Made by a program: the position numbers and the translations under genes
The notes under the pieces: generated by a model
Seen by the model: the letters and a program-made list of their open reading frames with translations, nothing else
Told to the model about the DNA's origin: nothing
Databases searched by the model: none
Shown: positions 1 to 7,833 of the stretch, one piece after another
Layout of the letters: every line of letters begins with the position of its first letter
How positions within the stretch are numbered: position 1 is the stretch's first letter
Assembly (NCBI GenBank): GCA_036501425.1
Contig: DASYAI010000073.1
Span: 1-64,000 of the forward strand
DNA length: 64,000 nt
Origin: DATKRB01 sp036501425
GTDB taxonomy: Bacteria > Actinomycetota > Acidimicrobiia > Acidimicrobiales > RAAP-2
Direction of reading: 5' to 3'

Positions 1-28
1 GCTCGAGGACCAGTCGTTCCCCGCCTAG
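1..28 (+). CDS. possible 3' end of an upstream gene
   Basis: A reading frame entering from the left edge ends in LEDQSFPA and a TAG at 26-28. Only eight residues are visible, so nothing can be said about function. It lies about 70 bp before the permease start on the same strand and may belong to the same transcript. Another frame is open across the whole interval up to a TGA at 99-101, so the choice of frame is itself uncertain. Confidence 0.25.
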
Positions 29-97
29 CGCCGCCGAAGACCGTCCCGGAACCAGCACCAAGGTACGCACCACCAGGCACAAGGAGTCGCCCCGCCC

Positions 98-1585
98 ATG
101 ACCGTCACGCGCACCGCCACCGCCCCCCCGACCTCCCAAAAGCAGGTCGGCCTCCGCCGCAACGTGCTGGGCTTCCCGGCACTGTTCGCCCAATCGGTGG
201 CCCTGATCTCTCCCACCATGACCGCGGTGCTCATCATCCCGCTGGCATTCTCCAACGCCGGCGAGGGCACCTGGCTCGCCTACGGGTTCGGCACGGTGAT
301 GCTCCTCTTCGTGGTGCTCTGCCTCAACCAGTTCGCCAAGCGGTCGTCGTCGTCGGGGACCATGTACGCCTATACGGGCCGGGGACTCGGGGCGAGTGCC
401 GGCGTGTTCTCCGGATGGACCCTGATCTGGTCGTACCTCTTCATCGCCGTGGCCGGCATGTGCGGCTTCGCCGTCTTCTGCCAGCAACTCCTCGATGCCC
501 TCGGCTATCACGGCTCGGTGAACCCGATCGTCTTCTTCGCCGTCAGCGCGGTGGTCGGATGGTTCATCGCCTTCAAGGACATCCGGGTCTCGTCCATCCT
601 GACGCTGTTCCTCGAGGCAGCATCGGTGGCCTGTATCGTGGCGGTGGCCTGCATCATCTTGTTCAAGCACGGCTTCTCGCTGGACACCGGACAGACGCAA
701 CTGAAGGGCATCCACCTGCACGGCATGGCGCTGGCCGTCGTCGCCTGCATCTTCTCCCTGGTCGGCTTCGAGAGCGCGACGGCTCTCACTCCCGAGGCCA
801 GGAACCAGCGCCGGAACGTCCCCAAGGCGGTCATCTGGAGCCTGCTCGCCACCGGGGCGTTCTTCGTCTTCATGAGCTACGTAGAGGTTGCGGGCACCCG
901 GGGCCACGCGTCGCTGGCCTCGCTGGCGGCACCGCTCAACACGCTTTCGCAGGTCTACGGGGTGAGCTGGTTCAAGATCCCGCTGTCCATCGGTGCGATG
1001 ATCAGCTTCTTCGGGCTTTCGCTCTCTTGCCTCAACGCCGGCTCGCGGATCATCTACCCGATGGCTCGCCACGGCATCTTCACCGGGCACCTGGGGCGCA
1101 CGCACACCACCAACCGGACCCCCCACGTCGCCATCACCGTCTACGTGGCGCTGATCTTCGTGGTGCCGACGGTGCTCGAGGCCTTCACCAACCCCCTGAC
1201 CACCTTCGGCGACGCGGGCACCCTCGCGGCGTTCGGCTTCCTGTTGGCCTACTTCCTGATCACCGTCGCCGCTCCGGTCTACCTGCGCAAGATCGGAGAG
1301 CTACGGCCCACCCACATCGGGTTGGCCGTCGTGGCCTTCGTCTGCCTCCTGGTTCCGACGATCGGGAGCTTCTACCCTCTGCCGCCCTATCCGGTCCGGC
1401 TCTTCCCGTACATCTTTTTGGCGTGGATGGTGACGGGAGCGGTCTGGCTCTCGGTGGTGCACCGTCGGCGACCCGGGATCCTTTCGGCCATCGAGGCGGA
1501 CCTCGAGCGGGGACCCGAGCCGGACGACGTGGTGATCGACATCCACGACGCTCGGGCGGAGGCGGAGCTGTCCGCCGGCGTGTAG
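98..1585 (+). CDS. APC-superfamily amino acid permease
   Basis: A 495-residue integral membrane protein of the amino acid-polyamine-organocation superfamily. The N-terminal region (about residues 20-60) has the family pattern of GFPALFAQSVALISPT followed by a Gly-rich first helix pair, and about twelve hydrophobic segments follow to residue 465. FESATALTPEARN around 225 matches the helix-6 region that contacts substrate in APC permeases. The last 35 residues are charged and probably cytoplasmic. The ATG has a good ribosome binding site, AAGGAG at 80-85. The substrate cannot be predicted; an amino acid or amine is likely. It is convergent with panB, 47 bp away, and the intervening DNA holds a duplicated copy of the panB 3' end. 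Confidence 0.85.
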   Translation: MTVTRTATAPPTSQKQVGLRRNVLGFPALFAQSVALISPTMTAVLIIPLAFSNAGEGTWLAYGFGTVMLLFVVLCLNQFAKRSSSSGTMYAYTGRGLGASAGVFSGWTLIWSYLFIAVAGMCGFAVFCQQLLDALGYHGSVNPIVFFAVSAVVGWFIAFKDIRVSSILTLFLEAASVACIVAVACIILFKHGFSLDTGQTQLKGIHLHGMALAVVACIFSLVGFESATALTPEARNQRRNVPKAVIWSLLATGAFFVFMSYVEVAGTRGHASLASLAAPLNTLSQVYGVSWFKIPLSIGAMISFFGLSLSCLNAGSRIIYPMARHGIFTGHLGRTHTTNRTPHVAITVYVALIFVVPTVLEAFTNPLTTFGDAGTLAAFGFLLAYFLITVAAPVYLRKIGELRPTHIGLAVVAFVCLLVPTIGSFYPLPPYPVRLFPYIFLAWMVTGAVWLSVVHRRRPGILSAIEADLERGPEPDDVVIDIHDARAEAELSAGV

Positions 1586-1594
1586 CCGGTGGCC

Positions 1595-1652
1595 AATCCG
1601 CTACCGGATGGCCCAGTCGGCCGGAGAATCCGCTATCGGATGGCCCAGTCGT
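1595..1652. repeat. tandem duplication of the panB 3' end
   Basis: Bases 1595-1619 and 1627-1651 are near-identical copies of a 25-bp segment (one mismatch, C versus T) with a 32-bp period. The second copy is the true panB 3' end including its stop codon (TAG, complement of 1633-1635). The first copy lies just beyond it, so the last codons and stop of panB are present twice. It looks like a recent slippage duplication. Confidence 0.8.
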
Positions 1653-2436
1653 AGGAGTGCTCGTGGTCGGGGTACTCCCCCTTGGCCACCTCCTCGGCGA
1701 AGCAGACGGCCGCCGACGCGATCTGCGTGCGCAGATCGGCGTAGCGCTTGGCGAACTTCGGGCGGTGACCGGCACTCATTCCCAGCATCTCGGTGCTCAC
1801 CAGCACCTGGCCGTCGCAGTACGGCCCGGCTCCGATCCCGATGGTCGGGATGCCGACCGCCTCGGTGACCCGCTTCGCCGCTTCGGTGGGGACGGCTTCG
1901 AGAACGAGGGCACACGCACCGGCCCCCTCGATCCGCCGGGCGTCGTCGAGCAGCCGCACCACCGCCTCCTCGGATCGGGCTTGGACCCTGTACCCGCCGG
2001 TGGCGTTGAGCGATTGCGGGGTCAGGCCGAGGTGGCCCATGACGGGGACCCCGGCTGAGGTGATGGCCTCGATCAGGGGGACGTCGGCTCCTTCGAACTT
2101 CACCATGGCGACGCCGCCCTCCTTCACCAGCCGGATGGCGTTGTCGACTCCCTGGGCAACCGACACCTCGTAGGACCCGAACGGCAGATCGCCCACGACC
2201 AATCCGTCGCGGACGCCACGGGAGACTGCTCGGCAGTGATGCACCATCGCGTCCATCGTCACCGGCAGGGTGGTGTCGTAGCCGAGGACGAAGATGCCCA
2301 AGGTGTCACCGACCAGCATCAGCGGGATGCCGGCCTCGTCGAAGATCTGGGCCGACTGGAAGTCGTAACAGGTGAGCATGACGAAGCGCTGACCCTCGTC
2401 CTTGAAGCGACGAAGGTCCAAAACGGTCGTGGACAT
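1633..2436 (-). CDS. panB: 3-methyl-2-oxobutanoate hydroxymethyltransferase
   Basis: PanB transfers a hydroxymethyl group from 5,10-methylene-THF to ketoisovalerate to give ketopantoate, the first committed step of pantothenate and CoA synthesis. The 267-residue length is normal. Visible family blocks are MLTCYDFQSAQIFDEAG near residue 18, LVGDTLG near 40 (Mg2+-binding Asp), EGGVAMVKFEGA near 115, and GIGAGPYCDGQVLV near 200. The ATG at 2436 is chosen over the upstream in-frame ATG because AGGAGAGGAA sits just before it and the family starts here. The gene is monocistronic and convergent with the permease. No other pan genes are in the window. The stop codon lies inside a 25-bp tandem duplication. 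Confidence 0.93.
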   Translation of the reverse strand: MSTTVLDLRRFKDEGQRFVMLTCYDFQSAQIFDEAGIPLMLVGDTLGIFVLGYDTTLPVTMDAMVHHCRAVSRGVRDGLVVGDLPFGSYEVSVAQGVDNAIRLVKEGGVAMVKFEGADVPLIEAITSAGVPVMGHLGLTPQSLNATGGYRVQARSEEAVVRLLDDARRIEGAGACALVLEAVPTEAAKRVTEAVGIPTIGIGAGPYCDGQVLVSTEMLGMSAGHRPKFAKRYADLRTQIASAAVCFAEEVAKGEYPDHEHSYDWAIR

Positions 2437-2584
2437 GACGCTCTTCCTCTCCTTCGGGTCTCGGGGCTGTCGCCTCCGAGCCGCTGGTACGGAAGCTATC
2501 CGAGCGCCCGAGGGCTCGCCACCGACAGGAACTTGGCGACGACCCGGTGCGCCACGCCGGTCGGACCCAGCGCCGTGGCGCCGG

Positions 2585-3715
2585 TCAATGATCGACCATG
2601 TCGGGGGCATCGACGCTCGCCGCCCCCCGGTCGACCATCCCGCCCTCCCACCTCGATTCGATCTTGGCGAAGTGCCAGATGAACAGCGCCAGGACCCAGG
2701 TCGCCACGAAGAGCCCGACGATGACGAAGCCGGCGGTGTTGATGTTGAAATTGGCCATGGTGGTCCAGAACCCGCCACTCAGGTTGAGCTCGGACCCGAA
2801 CAACCCGAGCAGCTCGACCGTGCCGATGAGGAAGGCCACCGCGACCGACAACCCGGTGATGACGATGTTGTAGTACACCTTGCGGATGGGGCGCGAGAAC
2901 GCCCACCCGTAGGCGAAGTTCATGAAGCAGCCGTCCAGGGTGTCGAAGAGGCTCATGCCGGCCGCGAACAGGATCGGCAGGCACAGGATGGCCCAGAAGG
3001 GGAGCCCGCTCGACACCGCGGTGCCCGACAGCACCAACAGGGCGACCTCGGTCGCGGTGTCGAAGCCCAACCCGAACAGCATGCCGACCGGGTACATCTT
3101 CCACGGGGTGTCGACCCGCCGGGCGACGGGACCGAAGAACCGGTTCATGAGCCCGCGCTGCTGGAGCTGGCGCTCGAGCTCGTCCTCGTCGAACTGCCCG
3201 GCCCGCAGGTCCCCGAAGGCCTTCACGATCGACACCAGGACGATCACGTTGAGGGCGGCGATCAGGTAGAGGAACGTCCCCGATACCGAGGTGCCGACGA
3301 TGCCCGTCACGCTGTGCAGCGTGGACCGGCCGTCCTTGAGCTGATCGTCAAGGGCCCGGATGCCGAAGTTGAGCAGCACCGCCAGGACGAGCACCACAGT
3401 CGAGTGACCGAGCGAGAAGAAGAAGCCGACGCTCATGGGTCGCTTGCCTTCGGCCATAAGCTTGCGCGTCGTGTTGTCGATGGCCGAGATGTGATCGGCG
3501 TCGAAGGCGTGGCGCATACCGAGGGTGAGGGCGAGGACTCCCGTTCCCAGGCCGAAGACCTCGGTCTTGGACAGTCGGTAGTGGTGCGGGGCGGCCGCGA
3601 ACAGCAGGGCAAAGCCGAGCACGAACAGGACGATCACTGCCGCCACCATCGCGGCAACCCGGGCCCATTCGCCCGGGCTCAGCGCATGGCGCAGGACCCG
3701 GAGCCGGCCGCTCAT
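2585..3715 (-). CDS. NiCoT-family nickel/cobalt permease
   Basis: A 376-residue secondary transporter for Ni2+ and/or Co2+ in the cytoplasmic membrane. All NiCoT signatures are visible: RHAFDADHI (helix II metal site) near residue 68, FFFSLGHSTVV near 97, LGFDTATEVALL near 220 and GMSLFDTLDGCFM near 253, with about eight hydrophobic segments. A charged loop around 165-190 is typical of the family. Metal preference cannot be read from sequence alone. Relevant Ni or Co enzymes are not encoded nearby. No clear ribosome binding site precedes the ATG. The upstream region (3716-3922) carries an 18-bp tandem repeat but I could not recognise a cobalamin or NiCo riboswitch. Confidence 0.92.
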   Translation of the reverse strand: MSGRLRVLRHALSPGEWARVAAMVAAVIVLFVLGFALLFAAAPHHYRLSKTEVFGLGTGVLALTLGMRHAFDADHISAIDNTTRKLMAEGKRPMSVGFFFSLGHSTVVLVLAVLLNFGIRALDDQLKDGRSTLHSVTGIVGTSVSGTFLYLIAALNVIVLVSIVKAFGDLRAGQFDEDELERQLQQRGLMNRFFGPVARRVDTPWKMYPVGMLFGLGFDTATEVALLVLSGTAVSSGLPFWAILCLPILFAAGMSLFDTLDGCFMNFAYGWAFSRPIRKVYYNIVITGLSVAVAFLIGTVELLGLFGSELNLSGGFWTTMANFNINTAGFVIVGLFVATWVLALFIWHFAKIESRWEGGMVDRGAASVDAPDMVDH

Positions 3716-3812
3716 AGTGCGCCCCGCACTGCTGGCGCTCGGACCGGGGGAGCCACGCGGTCACTGTGCCCCAGATGCGATTGCTTCGCAAGTGCCTGGG
3801 TACCGCGAGAGC

Positions 3813-3848
3813 GGTGCGGTGGCGACCATCGGTGCGGTGGCGACCATC
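3813..3848. repeat. 18-bp perfect tandem repeat
   Basis: Two exact copies of GGTGCGGTGGCGACCATC lie head to tail, about 100-135 bp upstream of the NiCoT permease start on the opposite strand. They could be a direct-repeat operator or a simple slippage product. The second reading fits the many other short tandem duplications in this window. Confidence 0.75.
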
Positions 3849-3922
3849 GGCGCGGCACGGCGCGACTCCATCTGTGGAAAGGTGGTCGCTAGCCGACGCG
3901 CCCGGTGCCGGACCGGGCCACC

Positions 3923-4012
3923 ATGGGGGAGCCGATGGGCCTCATCTTCCGTAAGTTGCTCAGGATCCTGGCCATGAACCGGCGCCGGCGTCGCAGCGGT
4001 CGAGGGTACTGA
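3923..4012 (+). CDS. small basic peptide ORF (25-29 aa)
   Basis: An ORF too short for routine calling encodes MGEPMGLIFRKLLRILAMN followed by five arginines and SGRGY. A second in-frame ATG at 3935 would give a 25-residue peptide with a hydrophobic amphipathic start and an Arg-rich end. GGGGGAG precedes 3935 but the spacing is short (about 3 nt). The stop is 11 bp before the GTG of the acyl-CoA dehydrogenase, so it would sit at the head of that transcript. No family is recognised. It may be a real small membrane-associated peptide, a leader, or chance. Confidence 0.3.
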   Translation: MGEPMGLIFRKLLRILAMNRRRRRSGRGY

Positions 4013-4023
4013 GGTCCCTCCGG

Positions 4024-5304
4024 GTGGCCGAGGTGGCCGGACCGATCGACCAGCTGCAGCGCTGGTTGGCGGAGCGCTGGGACCCCGAGCTCACGCTGGC
4101 CCAATGGTGGGCCCGGCTCGGCGCTTCGGGCTGGTCGCAGCCCCACTGGCCGCCCGAGTGGTTCGGCCGGGGGCTGTTGCCCACCGAGGCGCGGGCGGTG
4201 ACCCGGACCATCCGGCAGTTCGGCGCCGTGACCGCCCCGAGGGGCTTCGGCCCGGATCTGGTCGGACCGACGTTGCTCGAGCACGGCACCGCCGACCAGA
4301 AGGCCCGTCACCTGCCGGGGATCGTGACGGGGACCGACGCCTACTGCCAGCTGTTCAGCGAGCCGTCGGCCGGCTCGGACCTGGCCGGCCTGCAGTGCCG
4401 TGCCGTGCGCGACGGCGACCAGTGGGTGGTCAACGGCCACAAGGTGTGGACGTCGGGCGGCCAGATCGCCAATCGGGCCATGTTGGTGGCGCGCACCGAC
4501 GTCGACGCGGCCAAGCACGCCGGCCTCTCGTTCTTCCTCGTCGACATGCTCCAGCAGGGCGTGGAGGTCCGGCCGCTGCGCGAGATGACCGGACGGACCC
4601 GGTTCAACGAGGTCTTCCTCACCGACGTCCGGGTCCCCGCAGCCGACCTCGTCGGGGGAGCCGGTAACGGGTGGCCGGTGGCCGGTACCACCCTGGCCTT
4701 CGAGCGCGCCGCTTCGGGAGGGGACGAGGCGGGCGCCAGCGCGCCGGCGGGACCTCTGGCCGGCAACCTGAGTCGACGCGCCGGCGACTTCGCCCATTCC
4801 CCCGGCGCGCCGGCCGCCCCCTCGGCTCTCGAGCCCGACGCGGCCCGGCTGGCCGAGGCGGCGCGGGCGCTCGGCTATGCCCTCGACCCCGGGCTGCGCC
4901 AGGACCTGGTCGTGCTCTACGTGCTCGAGCAGCTCCGGTCGCGCAACAGCCATCGAGCCCGGGCCCTGCAGGAGTCGGGCCGCCCGCTGCCGGGGATCGC
5001 CAACCTGGCCAAGATGGCCGAGAACCACACCCGGCGCCTCGGCCGCGACGTCACCTTCGCGGTGCTGGGCGCCGCCGGGATGCTCCACGCCTACGACGAC
5101 CAGTCGGTCGCGGCGCTCGAGGCCCAGAGCGGGATCGAGGACCACGCAGCGCTGGTCGAGCACGCCCTGTTCGCCCAGGGGCCGCCCATCTACGGGGGCT
5201 CGGACCAGATCCAGCGCAACATCGTGGGTGAGCGGGTGCTCGGTTTGCCGAAGGAGCCCCGCCCCGGCGGTGAGGTGCCCTCCGGGGACCGGCCGAACAG
5301 CTGA
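4024..5304 (+). CDS. acyl-CoA dehydrogenase family protein
   Basis: A 426-residue FAD-dependent acyl-CoA dehydrogenase of the FadE type, oxidising an acyl-CoA to the 2,3-enoyl-CoA. Seen in order: an N-terminal helical domain (1-110), the FAD/substrate beta domain with CQLFSEPSAGSDLAGLQ around 108-125 and WVVNGHKVWTSGG around 136-149, then the C-terminal helical domain ending YGGSDQIQRNIVGERVLGLP. The classical YEGT glutamate is replaced by Gly (IYGGSD), common in this FadE subgroup, so the base must lie elsewhere. A Gly/Ala/Ser-rich insertion near 225-260 is unusual. The GTG start lacks a clear ribosome site. It is convergent with the next gene. Substrate chain length is unknown. Confidence 0.85.
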   Translation: MAEVAGPIDQLQRWLAERWDPELTLAQWWARLGASGWSQPHWPPEWFGRGLLPTEARAVTRTIRQFGAVTAPRGFGPDLVGPTLLEHGTADQKARHLPGIVTGTDAYCQLFSEPSAGSDLAGLQCRAVRDGDQWVVNGHKVWTSGGQIANRAMLVARTDVDAAKHAGLSFFLVDMLQQGVEVRPLREMTGRTRFNEVFLTDVRVPAADLVGGAGNGWPVAGTTLAFERAASGGDEAGASAPAGPLAGNLSRRAGDFAHSPGAPAAPSALEPDAARLAEAARALGYALDPGLRQDLVVLYVLEQLRSRNSHRARALQESGRPLPGIANLAKMAENHTRRLGRDVTFAVLGAAGMLHAYDDQSVAALEAQSGIEDHAALVEHALFAQGPPIYGGSDQIQRNIVGERVLGLPKEPRPGGEVPSGDRPNS

Positions 5305-5324
5305 CCGCCGGGTCGCGCCGGCGG
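5305..5324. terminator. hairpin between convergent genes
   Basis: CCGCCGG (5305-5311) can pair with CCGGCGG (5318-5324) around a 6-nt loop in the 21-bp gap between two convergent genes. There is no T-run on either side, as is common for terminators in very GC-rich actinobacteria, so this is a candidate only. Confidence 0.3.
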
Positions 5325-5325
5325 G

Positions 5326-6159
5326 TCACCGCCCGGCGACGGCCGCCACCGCCTGAAGGCCCCGGGCGTCGCCGTCGGCGTCGTAGAGGATGTCGAGCGC
5401 CCCGAAGCCGGACTCCTCCAGCAGCTCGGGGACGGCGTCGGGCTGGTCCCCGCCGATCTCGACGAGGAGGTGGCCCCCGGGCCGGAGCCAGCTCGCGCTC
5501 TGGACCACGGCTCGCCGCAGGATCGCCAGCCCGTCGGGCCCGCCGTCGAGCGCCCCCTCGGGCTCGAAGGCGCGCACGTCGTGGGGCAAGAACGCGAGCT
5601 CACGGGTCGGGACGTAGGGCAGGACCCCGACCACCACGTCGACGGTGGCGCGCCAGGCTGCGGGCACCCCGTCGAACAGGTCCCCCTCGGCGACGCGCAC
5701 CCCGTTGCGCCGGGCGCACGCCGCCGCCAGCGGGTCCCGCTCGGTGCCGATGACCGAGGCGCCGGGGCACCGGTCGAGCAGCACCCGGGCCAGGGCGCCG
5801 CTGCCGGTGCCCAGGTCGACCGCCCGGCCGCGGTGCGCCAGGCCGACCGCCCCGCCGCGGTGCGCCAGGCAGTGGTCCGCCAGCAGGTGGGCGGCCCGTT
5901 TGGCCAGGGGCTCGCTCTGGGGTCGCGGGACGTACACGCCCGGGCACACGGCGATCGACCGTCCGCAGAACCGGGTCGTCCCGGTGATCCAGGCCAGGGG
6001 CTCGCCCGTCTTGCGGCGGGCCACCAGGGCCGCCAGGATCGTGTCGTCGCCCCGGGCGGCGTCCGCCAGCTCGGCCACGTCCTCGCCCACGTCGACGAAC
6101 CCGGCCTCTTCGAGCTCGCGGGCGGCCGCCCGCCGGGCGGCCGGGGAGGTCGTGGGCAT
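5326..6159 (-). CDS. PrmC-related putative protein-glutamine methyltransferase with degenerate NPPY
   Basis: A 277-residue SAM-dependent methyltransferase related to PrmC/HemK, which methylates the GGQ glutamine of release factors. It resembles the actinobacterial side family annotated as putative protein N5-glutamine methyltransferase. FCGRSIAVCPGVYVPRPQSE around 64-83 is the pre-catalytic block and VDLGTGSG (114-121) is SAM motif I. Where PrmC has NPPY, or the side family ANAPY, this protein has GVLPY (178-182), so the catalytic Asn is Val. A 27-bp tandem duplication (5818-5871) adds nine residues (AHRGGAVGL then AHRGRAVDL) directly before motif I. Methylation of a glutamine is therefore doubtful. 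It stands alone, convergent with the dehydrogenase. Confidence 0.75.
   Translation of the reverse strand: MPTTSPAARRAAARELEEAGFVDVGEDVAELADAARGDDTILAALVARRKTGEPLAWITGTTRFCGRSIAVCPGVYVPRPQSEPLAKRAAHLLADHCLAHRGGAVGLAHRGRAVDLGTGSGALARVLLDRCPGASVIGTERDPLAAACARRNGVRVAEGDLFDGVPAAWRATVDVVVGVLPYVPTRELAFLPHDVRAFEPEGALDGGPDGLAILRRAVVQSASWLRPGGHLLVEIGGDQPDAVPELLEESGFGALDILYDADGDARGLQAVAAVAGR
5818..5871. repeat. 27-bp tandem duplication inside the PrmC-like gene
   Basis: Copies at 5818-5844 and 5845-5871 differ at two bases and keep the reading frame, duplicating nine codons just before SAM motif I of the methyltransferase-like protein. Confidence 0.8.
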
Positions 6160-6277
6160 CCCCGGAGTGAACCACGCGGCGGCCGGGGGCCGCTGCCGCC
6201 ACGCGGCGGCCCGGGGCGCTGCCGCCCCGCGGCGGCCCGGGGCGCTGCCGCCCCGCCGCGCCGGGCCGACGAACGTC

Positions 6278-6283
6278 TACGGT
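6278..6283 (+). promoter_or_regulatory. TANNNT -10 element for a leaderless start
   Basis: TACGGT lies 7 nt before the ATG at 6291 and there is no Shine-Dalgarno sequence, the spacing expected if transcription starts at the start codon. No -35 is recognisable. Confidence 0.45.
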
Positions 6284-6290
6284 TCTGGCG

Positions 6291-7649
6291 ATGGAGGTCC
6301 CCGAGACGCGCTACGCCTACTCGGGGGACGGGCAGGTGGCGTTCCAGGTGGTGGGCAACGGGCCGATCGACCTGCTGGTCCTCTGGGGGCTCGGCAACCA
6401 GGTGGACCTGGTCTGGGAGGTGCCACCGGCGGCCCGGTTCCTCGAGCGGCTGGCGTCGTTCACCCGGCTCGTCCTGTTCGACCGGCGGGGGACCGGGGCG
6501 TCGGACCCGATGGCCCTCGAGTCGGCGCCGACGTGGGAGCAATGGGTGGACGACGCCCGCGTGGTGCTCGACACCGTGCGCTCGGAGCGGGCGGCCCTGC
6601 TCGCCAGCTACGAGACATGCGCCACCGCGCTGCTGCTCGCCGCCAGCTCCCCGGAGCGCACTACCGATCTGGTCCTGTGGAACCCCTGGGCCAGGACGTT
6701 GGAGGCGCCGGGCTACCCCGAAGGCATCACCGCCGACGAGGTCCAACGGGTCGAGGAGACGGTCCGCCAGGAGTGGGGCACCCCGCGCTTCGCCGCCAAG
6801 CGGGCGCTGCGGAGCATGGGCGAGGACGCCCGGATGATGCGGGCGATCGCCCGGCTCCAGCGGGCCTCGGCCACCCCCCGGTCCGCCGCCGCCCAGTTCC
6901 ACTACAGCTTCGCCTTCGACGTGCGCGAGGCGCTCCCTCTGGTCCGCGCCCGCACCTTGGTCCTGTCGGGGGGCAGCCCCGGGGTGCCGCCGGTCTCCCA
7001 GTCCCGGTATGTGGCCGACCGGCTCGCCGACGCCCGGTTCGTCGAAGGCCTGGGTTCCGACGTCGCCTTCTTCGGCGATGCGGCCGACGTCGTCCTCGGC
7101 CAGCTCGAGGAGTTCCTGACCGGCACCCGCCGCGAGCGCGAGACCGACCGCCTGCTGGCGACGGTGCTGTTCACCGACATCGTGGGCTCGACGCTCCGGG
7201 CGGCCGCCCTGGGTGATCGGGCGTGGCAGTCGCTGCTGAGCGAGCACAACGCGCTGGTCCGTACCCAGCTCGCCCGCTACCGGGGCCACGAGGTGTCCAC
7301 CACCGGCGATGGCTTCCTCGCCACCTTCGACGGGCCGGCACGGGCGATCCGCTGCGCCTGCGCGATCAACGCCGCCGTCGAGCCGCTCGGGATCGAGGTC
7401 CGGGCCGGGTTGCACGCCGGCGAGGTGGAAGTGGCCGACGACGACGTGAGCGGGCTGGCGGTGCACATCGCCGCCCGGATCCTCGCCCTGGCGGCGCCGT
7501 CGGAGATCCTCGTCTCGCGCACCGTCGCCGACCTGGTCGCCGGTTCGGGGATCGAGCTGGAGGACCGGGGCGAGCACGAGCTGCGGGGCATTGCCGACCC
7601 GTGGCGACTGTGGGCGGTGTGCTGCCCGCTCGTTCCGGGCACCGGCTGA
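6291..7649 (+). CDS. alpha/beta-hydrolase-like domain fused to class III adenylate cyclase
   Basis: A 452-residue soluble fusion. Residues 1-275 have the alpha/beta-hydrolase fold pattern (VLFDRRGTGASD around 61-72). Residues 288-445 are a class III nucleotide cyclase with both metal-binding aspartates, in VLFTDIVGST (D296) and STTGDGFLATF (D340), so cAMP synthesis from ATP is likely. The hydrolase domain lacks its nucleophile: the GxSxG elbow reads ASYET (105-109), putting Tyr107 where Ser should be, so it is probably a sensor rather than an enzyme. Fusions of this type are common in actinobacteria and usually retain GESEGG. The start is set by the TACGGT promoter. No cAMP receptor gene is nearby. 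Confidence 0.88.
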   Translation: MEVPETRYAYSGDGQVAFQVVGNGPIDLLVLWGLGNQVDLVWEVPPAARFLERLASFTRLVLFDRRGTGASDPMALESAPTWEQWVDDARVVLDTVRSERAALLASYETCATALLLAASSPERTTDLVLWNPWARTLEAPGYPEGITADEVQRVEETVRQEWGTPRFAAKRALRSMGEDARMMRAIARLQRASATPRSAAAQFHYSFAFDVREALPLVRARTLVLSGGSPGVPPVSQSRYVADRLADARFVEGLGSDVAFFGDAADVVLGQLEEFLTGTRRERETDRLLATVLFTDIVGSTLRAAALGDRAWQSLLSEHNALVRTQLARYRGHEVSTTGDGFLATFDGPARAIRCACAINAAVEPLGIEVRAGLHAGEVEVADDDVSGLAVHIAARILALAAPSEILVSRTVADLVAGSGIELEDRGEHELRGIADPWRLWAVCCPLVPGTG

Positions 7650-7758
7650 GCGCCCGCCGGCCGGGGCTTGGCGGCGCGGGTCCATCCGGCGCCCGGAAGT
7701 GGCTCGCCGCCGGCGCGCCGGGCCCGGTCGCATCTGCCGTTCCCCCGGGGAGCCTGGC

Positions 7759-7764
7759 TAGGAT
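7759..7764 (+). promoter_or_regulatory. -10 element (TAGGAT) for a leader ORF and the parA-like gene
   Basis: TAGGAT ends 6 nt before the GTG at 7771, matching the leaderless layout seen elsewhere in the window. The parA-like start is 59 nt further on and has no ribosome binding site of its own. Confidence 0.45.
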
Positions 7765-7770
7765 CTGCCC

Positions 7771-7833
7771 GTGGCGCGTCGGGCACGGACCGCGACCCAC
7801 GCCAGAGGGCCCGGGCACGTGATTCGCGCATGA
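7771..7833 (+). CDS. 20-codon leader ORF coupled to the parA-like gene
   Basis: GTG at 7771 opens a 20-residue Arg-rich ORF, (M)ARRARTATHARGPGHVIRA, that ends at TGA 7831-7833. Its stop overlaps the ATG of the ParA-like gene (7830-7832) as ATGA, in a different frame. Because the parA-like start has no Shine-Dalgarno sequence and the only promoter-like hexamer places the 5' end at this GTG, translation of the ATPase may depend on termination of this ORF. The peptide matches nothing I recognise; the mechanism is inference. Confidence 0.4.
   Translation: MARRARTATHARGPGHVIRA

Larger units (their letters stand above)
3716..4023. other. 308-bp region between divergent genes
   Basis: This stretch separates the NiCoT permease (reverse) from the acyl-CoA dehydrogenase (forward). 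It contains an exact 18-bp tandem repeat (3813-3830 and 3831-3848) and a 29-codon forward ORF at 3923-4012. I see no tRNA and no obvious riboswitch core. The duplication could be part of a regulator site for the metal permease, but no known operator is recognised. Confidence 0.6.

Noticed and set aside
415..2058. 547-codon forward ORF overlapping the permease and panB
   Set aside because: Arg/His/Pro-rich translation without any family pattern; it is the GC-skewed shadow frame of the permease and of panB.
3716..3922. Cobalamin or NiCo riboswitch upstream of the NiCoT permease
   Set aside because: No conserved B12-box or NiCo core was recognised; only an 18-bp tandem repeat is evident.
5190..7733. 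847-codon reverse ORF
   Set aside because: Crosses the dehydrogenase end, the methyltransferase and the cyclase fusion as an antisense frame; low-complexity Arg/Pro/Gly content and no domain.
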